A DNA stretch of 64,000 nt from Albula goreensis (lineage: Eukaryota; Chordata; Actinopteri; Albuliformes; Albulidae): positions 25,347,488-25,411,487 of the forward strand of contig CM040763.1 of NCBI GenBank assembly GCA_022829145.1. Direction: 5' to 3'. The translations under genes and the position numbers were made by a program. This document shows, piece after piece, positions 57,061 to 64,000 of the stretch (the first letter of the stretch is position 1; the number at the start of each line of letters is the position of its first letter). Below the pieces are notes generated by a model. It was not told where the DNA came from, ran no database searches, and saw only the letters and a list, made by a program, of their open reading frames with translations.

Positions 57061-58793
57061 GGTGGTCTAGCAGGTGCTTCAGGATGCCGCTGGTGAAAGT
57101 CAGTAATGAGGGAGGGGTCGAGAATGTCCCGAGCCGGGACCCAGCAGCGTTCCTCAGGTCCATACCCCTCCCAGTCAACGAGGTACTGTAGCCCGCGCCC
57201 TCGACGCCGAGCAGCAGGCGTCCGCACAGTGTATGCCTCAGAACCGTCGATGAGGCGTGGGGGAGGAGGGGCTCTGGGAGCTGGGCACAGGGGGCTGTGG
57301 TGGACAGGCTTGATCCGAGACACGTGGAACGTTGGGTGGATGCGGCGGAGTGTGCGGGGTAACTGGAGCCGGACAGCAGCAGGACTGATAACCTTAGCAA
57401 TGGGAAAGGGGCCAATGAACCGTGGGGCCAGCTTGTGAGACTCCACCCTGAGGGGAAGGTCCCGGGTGGACAACCACACCCGCTGTCCCTGCAGGTAACG
57501 CGGAGCTCGGGAGCGATGGCGGTCAGCTGCCTGCTTGGTCCGATGGGAGGCCCGTAGCAGAGCTGTCCGCGCACGCCTCCAGGTCCGCCGACAGCGACGC
57601 ACAAACGCCTCTACTGATGGCACCCCCACCTCCTCCTCCTGAGAGGGGAACAAAGGAGGCTGGCATCCCAAGCAGCATTGGAAGGGTGACAGCCCAGAGG
57701 ATGAGGAGGGAAGGGAGTTGATGGAATACTCCACCCAGGGGAGCTGCCGACTCCAGGACCCCGGTTCCTGTGACGTGAGGCATCGCAGGACCGTCTCCAT
57801 CTGCTGGTTGGCCCTCTCCGTCTGTCCGTTAGACTGGGGGTGGAAGCCTGAGGAAAGACTAACAGATGCACCCAACAACTTGCAAAACGCTTTCCAAAAA
57901 TGAGAGGTGAATTGGGGCCCCCTATCAGAAACCACATCGAGAGGCAGTCCATGTAACTTAAAAACATGCGAGACCATAAGTTCAGCAGTCTCCTTAGCTG
58001 ACGGCAATTTAGGGAGAGCCAGGAGGTGAACCGCTTTGGAGAAACGGTCAACGACAGTCATGATAGCAGTGTTACCGTCGGATGAGGGCAGACCAGTCAC
58101 AAAGTCCAAGGCGATGTGCGACCAGGGCCTCCTTGGAATGGGCAAGGGGTGCAACAGACCCACAGGAGGAGCAGTGGAGGGCTTATTTTGGGCGCAGACA
58201 GGGCAGGCAGATACAAAGCTGCGGATGTCAGTATCCATAGATGGCCACCAGAAGCTCTGGGAGATGAGGGCCTTAGTGCGGCGGACTCCCAGATGACCTG
58301 CCAGCCGAGAGGAATGCCCCCACTGCAAGACCTGGGAGCAGACAGACTGCGGAACAAAGAGACGGTTAACAGGACAAGCACTGGGAGCAGCACTTACAGT
58401 CCTCGCAGAGCGAACCACCGCCTCGATGTCCCACAGAGCTGCCGACACCCAGCAGCGAGGGGGCAGGATGGTGTTGCCCTCAGCGGGCCTTTCTGTGGCT
58501 GTGGATTGTCTGGACAGGGCATCAGGTTTGCCATTCTTGGAGCCCGGTCGGTAAGAGAGGGTAAAGTCGAAGCGGGCGAAGAACAACAACCAGCGCGCCT
58601 GGCGAGGATTGAGGCGTTTGGCTGACTGCAGGTACTCTAGATTCTTGTGATCAGTCCAGACCAAGAATGGAACATCTGCACCTTCCAGCCAGTGCCTCCA
58701 CTCCTCCAGAGCCCGTTTGACTGCCAGTAATTCTCGGTCCCGATGTCGTAGTTCCTCTCCGCAGGGGTCAGGCGGTGCGAGAAGAAGGCGCAT
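57060..58793 (-). pseudogene. pol: Gypsy A RNase H end, integrase and chromodomain (open frame)
   Basis: A 590-codon open frame. It enters within RNase H ([17 protein letters not shown]), then has the H-C zinc-binding part ([22 protein letters not shown]) and the integrase core with [24 protein letters not shown] and [15 protein letters not shown], which carry the DDE triad. It ends with [19 protein letters not shown] and a chromodomain, [19 protein letters not shown]. Integrase and chromodomain residues look intact, but the frame is separated from RNase H by a 1-bp deletion near 58,740. Confidence 0.9.
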
Positions 58794-59134
58794 GGGTGCA
58801 GCTTGCCATCTGTAGGAGAGACTTGGGACAATACAGCTCCCACCCCCACATCCGAGGCATCCACTTCCACCACAAACTGCCGCGAGGGTTCTGGCTGGAC
58901 CAGGATGGGGGCAGTGGTGAAACGTACCTTTAGGTCCCGGAAGGCAGTTTTGGCCGAGGGGGTCCAGACGAATCTCCTGGTGGTGGCCGTGAGAGCAGTG
59001 AGTGGAGCTGCCACTGAGCCATAGTTCCGGATGAAACGGCGATAGAAGTTGGCAAAGCCCAGGAAGCGTTGCAGATCCTTGCGGGAGTCAGGTCGGGGCC
59101 AGTCCATCACCGCCTGGACCTTCCTCTGGTCCAT
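58637..59134 (-). pseudogene. pol: Gypsy A RT thumb/RNase H part
   Basis: A separate frame gives [19 protein letters not shown], then [17 protein letters not shown] with the first RNase H acidic residue, and [14 protein letters not shown]. It then shifts at a C run (about 58,740) that has one C fewer than copy B. In copy B the same region stays open. Confidence 0.88.
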
Positions 59135-61311
59135 CTGGATGCCTCCTGCGAAATGACAAAGCCCAGAAACGAAACAGAGGTCTGACTGAACTCACATTTC
59201 TCCGCCTTGACGAAAAGTCGATTCTCCAGCAGCCTCTGCAGCACGCGGCGGACGTGGCGGATATGGTCAGCATGGATTGGGAGAAGATCAGAATATAATC
59301 AAGGTTGACGTACACAAACTGACCAATCATGTCCCGCAGGACATCATTAACTAGGGCCTGGAACACCACTGGAGAATTGGTAAGACCAAACGGCATAACT
59401 AAATATTCATAGTGTCCAGTAGGTGTATTAAAAGCTGTCTTCCACTCATCTCCCTCCCATACGCGAACCAGGTGGTAAGCGTTGCGGAGAGCCAGCTTCG
59501 AGAAGATGGTCGCCCCCTGAAGAGATTCAAAGGCAGTGGACATCAGAGGTAAAGGATAGCGATTTTTCACCGTTATAGCATTGAGCCCTCTGTAGTCAAT
59601 GCATGGTCGCAATCCCCCATCCTTCTTGCCAACGAAGAAGAACCCGGCCCCGGCAGGGGAGGAGGAGGGTCGGATGATGCCCGCTGCCAGTGACTCTCGG
59701 ATGTACTTATCCATGGCTTCCGTCTCAGGACGAGAGAGGAAGAAGAGTCGGCCCCTGGGAGGTGATGTGCCCGGCAGCAGCTCGATGGCGCAGTCATAGG
59801 GCCGATGTGGAGGAAGCGATGTGGCACAGGACTGGCTGAAAACCTCCTTGAGGTCCAGGTACTCGGCAGGCACTGCAGACAGGTCAGTGGTTCCCACATC
59901 CGGAGCGGTTGCTGGGATGGCAGGAATCTGAGCATTGCGGAGACAATTTGCCAAACAAAAGGGACTCCACTCCAAGATCAGATTATTGGCCCAGTCAATC
60001 CAGGGGTTGTGCTTTGAGAGCCAGGGGTGCCCCAACACCACAGCAGACTGAGGAGAATGGATGATGTAAAAGATGATAGTCTCATGATGATTGCCGGACA
60101 GGGTGAGACTCACCGGGGGTGTGGCATGGGTGATGCGGATGAGGGGGGCCCCCGTGATGGCTAGGGCTTCTAGGGGGTCTTGTAGAGGAAGTTGTGATAG
60201 CTGGAGGCCGGCTGCAAAGTCAGCATCAATAAAGTTCCCATCTGCGCCGGAGTCTAGGAGGACTGAGACCACATGGGGAACACCTTCCACTTGGAGGGAA
60301 GCAGATAACAGAGAGCGAACATTAGATGACTTATGGACAGGAGTTAAGCTCACCTGCACTCCCCTGGCCATGGGTTGAGCGCCAGTCTTTAATGGGCAGT
60401 TCGCGATGAAGTGGCCAGGGGTGCCGCAGTAGAGACAGGCACGGGCTCTGATGCGGTTCTGCCGCTCTGCAGGTGTGAGGTGGGTGCGGTCAACCTTCAT
60501 GGGCCGTGGGGAACTGGGATGCAGCAGGGAGTCCGGAGGCAGGGCAGGCGGAGGGGTAGCTCCTAGAACTGGATCAGTGGATCTGCGGTGTGCTCGGGAA
60601 ATCTCCAGTCTCTCTTGATGACGGCAGGCGAGGCGGTGGTCGATGCAGATGGCCATCTCTACCAGGGCATCAAAGTTGTCCGGTAAGTCCCTCAGGAGGA
60701 GCTTGTCCTTGATGTCATCAGAGAGGCCATGGAGGAAGGCGTCATACTGGGCATCATGATTCCAGCCACTGGTGACCGCCAGGGTGCGGAAGTCAATGGC
60801 ATAATTGGAGACTGTTCTACTACCCTGCCGGCTCTGGAGCATCTCCCGGGCAGCTTCCCGACCGTGACGTGAGCGGTCAAAGACCCGTCTCATCTCCTCC
60901 ATAAACGAGGTGAGTGAGGTGCACGCAGGTGGCTGAGCCTCCCAGGGTGATGATGTACGCAATCTTGGCACGGTCAGTGGGGAACATGGAGGGTTGGAGT
61001 TCAAATGCCAATGAGCACTGGGACAGGAAGGAGCGACAGGTGACTGGCTCACCAGCGTAGGGCTCAGGCAGAGGCAGGTGGGGTTCCCTGGTAGGAGCAG
61101 CTGCGGGGATCGGAGAGGGTGTCACTGGAGCAGAGGCGGAGACTTCTCGCTGGAGTTGCAGTTGCTGGAACTGGGTAGACAGGTGGTTCATGTTCACGGC
61201 AAACGATTTCAATGTCTTGCTGACAGATTCCAGTTGAGACTGATGCCGCTCCAAAAGTACTCCATGCCAGTCCGCCAAGGATCTCATCTGATTGCCGTCT
61301 GCTGAGTCCAT
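59088..61311 (-). pseudogene. gag-pol: Gypsy A gag, protease and reverse transcriptase
   Basis: Gag begins at ATG 61,311 (MDSADGNQMRSLADWHGVLL) and changes frame between about 60,960 and 60,880. It continues with [18 protein letters not shown], a zinc knuckle [14 protein letters not shown] (about 60,397-60,441) and protease [13 protein letters not shown] (about 60,240-60,270). Reverse transcriptase follows: [20 protein letters not shown] and [19 protein letters not shown]. Two catalytic Asp sites are altered: [11 protein letters not shown] near 59,500 has Ala, and [10 protein letters not shown] near 59,300 has Tyr for the second Asp. This copy therefore cannot encode an active polymerase. Confidence 0.88.
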
Positions 61312-61328
61312 GTCTGGCGAGTTCGTAC
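61312..61328 (-). other. Very short leader between 5' LTR and gag
   Basis: Only 17 bp separate the 5' LTR (ending at 61,329) from the gag ATG. No tRNA primer-binding site fits in it. Some chromoviruses prime reverse transcription from their own RNA 5' end, which would suit this layout, but this cannot be shown from sequence alone. Confidence 0.5.
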
Positions 61329-61836
61329 TGTCAGGCGCAGTATGAACTCAAGAGCAGACAGGGATGAGATTAACCAGAGTTTATTAAAAAGGGCAAATCC
61401 AAAAACAGAGTCAAAAACAGGCAACAGGGTCAAACCAGAAGAGCACGGTGTCAGGGCAGAAAACAGAATCCAAAGAGGAGGTCAAAAACAGGCAAAGTCC
61501 AGCCAGGTAAACACAGCAATCAGGCAGAGACACAATCCAAAAATCAGAAATCGGGTAAACAGGCAGGAATCAAAACAGGCAGGTCAGAACAAGGAAAGGC
61601 TCGTAGCAAACTGATCACAGGGAATACAGAGACAACTCGCACAGAACAAACACAAGACAGGGTTTAAATGCACAGACTAACGAGCCAACGAGACACAGGT
61701 GCACAATAGGGCAGGTGAAACAAATGGGTAATCAACTGGGAAGGTAACAAGGAGGGCGGCAGACACAAGGGGGAATGAAAACAAAAGCACATGGACAGGG
61801 AAAACAAAAACACAGCATCAGACAGTATTACTGACA
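61329..61836 (-). repeat. Shared LTR: 5' LTR of A, 3' LTR of B
   Basis: 508 bp, TGTCAG to CTGACA, highly similar to the LTR at 56,529. Most differences are 1-bp indels in homopolymers, for example A runs near 56,684 and 61,462. Confidence 0.9.
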
Positions 61837-61967
61837 GTACCCCCATGACCGCCTCTTGGTGGTCTAGCAGGTGCTTCAGGATGCCGCTGGTGAAAGTCAG
61901 TAATGAGGAGGGGTCGAGAATGTCCCGAGCCGGGACCCAGCAGCGTTCTCAGGTCCATACCTCCCAG

Positions 61968-62936
61968 TCAACGAGGTACTGTAGCCCGCGCCTCGACTCC
62001 GAGCAGCAGGCGTCCGCACAGTGTATGCCTCAGAACCGTCGATGAGGCATGGGGGAGGAGGGGCTCTGGGAGCTGGGCACAGGGGGCTGTGGTGGACAGG
62101 CTTGATCCGAGACACGTGGAACGTTGGGTGGATGCGGCGGAGTGTGCGGGTAACTGGAGCCGGACAGCAGCAGGACTGATAACCTTAGCAATGGGAAAGG
62201 GGCCAATGAACCGTGGGGCCAGCTTGTGAGACTCCACCCTGAGGGGAAGGTCCCGGGTGGACAACCACACCCGCTGTCCCTGCAGGTAACGCGGAGCTCG
62301 GGAGCGATGGCGGTCAGCTGCCTGCTTGGTCCGATGGGAGGCCCGTAGCAGAGCTGTCCGCGCACGCCTCCAGGTCCGCCGACAGCGACGCACAAACGCC
62401 TCTACTGATGGCACCCCCACCTCCTCCTCCTGAGAGGGGAACAAAGGAGGCTGGCATCCCAAGCAGCATTGGAAGGGTGACAGCCCAGAGGATGAGGAGG
62501 GAAGGGAGTTGATGGAATACTCCACCCAGGGGAGCTGCCGACTCCAGGACCCCGGTTCCTGTGACGTGAGGCATCGCAGGACCGTCTCCATCTGCTGGTT
62601 GGCCCTCTCCGTCTGTCCGTTAGACTGGGGGTGGAAGCCTGAGGAAAGACTAACAGATGCACCCAACAACTTGCAAAACGCTTTCCAAAAATGAGAGGTG
62701 AATTGGGGCCCCCTATCAGAAACCACATCGAGAGGCAGTCCATGTAACTTAAAAACATGCGAGACCATAAGTTCAGCAGTCTCCTTAGCTGACGGCAATT
62801 TAGGGAGAGCCAGGAGGTGAACCGCTTTGGAGAAACGGTCAACGACAGTCATGATAGCAGTGTTACCGTCGGATGAGGGCAGACCAGTCACAAAGTCCAA
62901 GGCGATGTGCGACCAGGGCCTCCTTGGAATGGGCAA
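61968..62936 (-). pseudogene. pol: Gypsy B integrase core
   Basis: From about 62,936 the next frame carries the integrase core with the same DDE blocks as copy A and the [14 protein letters not shown] segment. It then shifts near 62,150 before the chromodomain, whose pieces are in other frames. Confidence 0.85.
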
Positions 62937-63925
62937 GGGTGCAACAGACCCACAGGAGGAGCAGTGGAGGGCTTATTTTGGGCGCAGACAGGGCAGGCAG
63001 ATACAAAGCTGCGGATGTCAGTATCCATAGATGGCCACCAGAAGCTCTGGGAGATGAGGGCCTTAGTGCGGCGGACTCCCAGATGACCTGCCAGCCGAGA
63101 GGAATGCCCCCACTGCAAGACCTGGGAGCAGACAGACTGCGGAACAAAGAGACGGTTAACAGGACAAGCACTGGGAGCAGCACTTACAGTCCTCGCAGAG
63201 CGAACCACCGCCTCGATGTCCCACAGAGCTGCCGACACCCAGCAGCGAGGGGGCAGGATGGTGTTGCCCTCAGCGGGCCTTTCTGTGGCTGTGGATTGTC
63301 TGGACAGGGCATCAGGTTTGCCATTCTTGGAGCCCGGTCGGTAAGAGAGGGTAAAGTCGAAGCGGGCGAAGAACAACAACCAGCGCGCCTGGCGAGGATT
63401 GAGGCGTTTGGCTGACTGCAGGTACTCTAGATTCTTGTGATCAGTCCAGACCAAGAATGGAACATCTGCACCTTCCAGCCAGTGCCTCCACTCCTCCAGA
63501 GCCCGTTTGACTGCCAGTAATTCTCGGTCCCCGATGTCGTAGTTCCTCTCCGCAGGGGTCAGGCGGTGCGAGAAGAAGGCGCATGGGTGCAGCTTGCCAT
63601 CTGTAGGAGAGACTTGGGACAATACAGCTCCCACCCCCACATCCGAGGCATCCACTTCCACCACAAACTGCCGCGAGGGTTCTGGCTGGACCAGGATGGG
63701 GGCAGTGGTGAAACGTACCTTTAGGTCCCGGAAGGCAGTTTTGGCCGAGGGGGTCCAGACGAATCTCCTGGTGGTGGCCGTGAGAGCAGTGAGTGGAGCT
63801 GCCACTGAGCCATAGTTCCGGATGAAACGGCGATAGAAGTTGGCAAAGCCCAGGAAGCGTTGCAGATCCTTGCGGGAGTCAGGTCGGGGCCAGTCCATCA
63901 CCGCCTGGACCTTCCTCTGGTCCAT
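62888..63925 (-). pseudogene. pol: Gypsy B RT thumb, RNase H and integrase N-terminus
   Basis: A 345-codon frame from [15 protein letters not shown] through [45 protein letters not shown] and [10 protein letters not shown], ending early at a shift in a G run near 62,938. The whole RNase H is open here, unlike copy A. Confidence 0.88.
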
Positions 63926-64000
63926 CTGGATGCCTCCTGCGGAAATGACAAAGCCCAGAAACGAAACAGAGGTCTGACTGAACTCACATTTCTCCGCCTT

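Larger units (their letters stand above)
56529..64000 (-). mobile_element. Tandem chromodomain gypsy copies sharing an LTR (A complete, B partial)
   Basis: On the minus strand: LTR (56,529-57,039), internal region A (57,040-61,328), LTR (61,329-61,836), internal region B (61,837 to the window end). A and B are nearly identical over the whole 2.1 kb of B. Element A reads 5' to 3' from 61,836 to 56,529. A C-terminal chromodomain in the integrase marks it as a chromovirus. The arrangement LTR-A-LTR-B suggests LTR-LTR recombination or an assembly artefact. Confidence 0.9.
61837..64000 (-). mobile_element. Gypsy copy B, partial (pol 3' half)
   Basis: Continues past the window edge. It repeats copy A from the polypurine tract through chromodomain, integrase and RNase H into the reverse transcriptase thumb. 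In B the RNase H and integrase zinc-finger frame is open (62,888-63,925), but it breaks near 62,938 where a G run is one base shorter than in A. The chromodomain end is broken by further 1-bp losses between 61,940 and 62,150. A and B thus have different damaged parts. Confidence 0.9.

Noticed and set aside
57060-57300. Chromodomain as a host chromatin gene
   Set aside because: It is the C-terminus of a gypsy integrase frame, next to an LTR, and is repeated in copy B.

Overview
The window is vertebrate nuclear DNA, almost certainly from a ray-finned (teleost-type) fish. It has GT-AG introns, long (TG)n tracts, hAT and Harbinger DNA transposons, BEL/Pao and chromodomain Ty3/gypsy retroelements, and an endogenous retrovirus. 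No prokaryotic features, tRNA, rRNA or CRISPR were seen. The species cannot be named from the sequence.

The only host gene recognised is a plus-strand family 2 chitin synthase, here called chs1. I traced 18 coding exons between 6,565 and 40,872. They join in one consistent phase set to give 1,233 residues and a stop codon, and only the extreme 5' end is missing. The signature residues are all present: CATMWHE, LDGD, GEDRW, QRRRW and SWGTRE. They sit between an N-terminal and a C-terminal block of membrane helices. The protein should be a plasma-membrane enzyme that polymerises UDP-GlcNAc into chitin, so this is an intact-looking chitin synthase locus in a vertebrate.

Layout. 1-6.5 kb: an inverted fragment of a Ty3/gypsy integrase, TAATG minisatellites and a hAT end. 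6.5-10.4 kb: chs1 exons 1-5, with a non-autonomous hAT element that split a minisatellite. 10.4-23.1 kb: a 12.7-kb intron holding an AGC-rich repeat, a roughly 0.9-kb tandem duplication, a rearranged hAT relic, a complete but dead Harbinger copy enclosed by inverted repeats, an LTR-like segment and a LINE fragment. 23.1-35.8 kb: exons 6-17 (catalytic core, then C-terminal membrane part), with BEL/Pao and piggyBac-like remnants in introns. 35.8-40.9 kb: the last intron, carrying a second Harbinger derivative with another element nested in it, then the terminal exon. 41-46.5 kb: AT-rich DNA, a compound dinucleotide tract, degenerate telomere-like repeats and a second hAT transposase relic. 46.57-52.89 kb: an endogenous retrovirus with near-identical 560-bp LTRs and a 5-bp target duplication but lacking RNase H and the integrase core. 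54-56.5 kb: an older gag-protease retroelement cut off by the next insertion. 56.5-64 kb: two tandem minus-strand chromodomain gypsy copies sharing one LTR and running off the window.

The chitin synthase is the functional unit. Its introns, and most of the 23 kb downstream of it, consist largely of transposable elements at different stages of decay.
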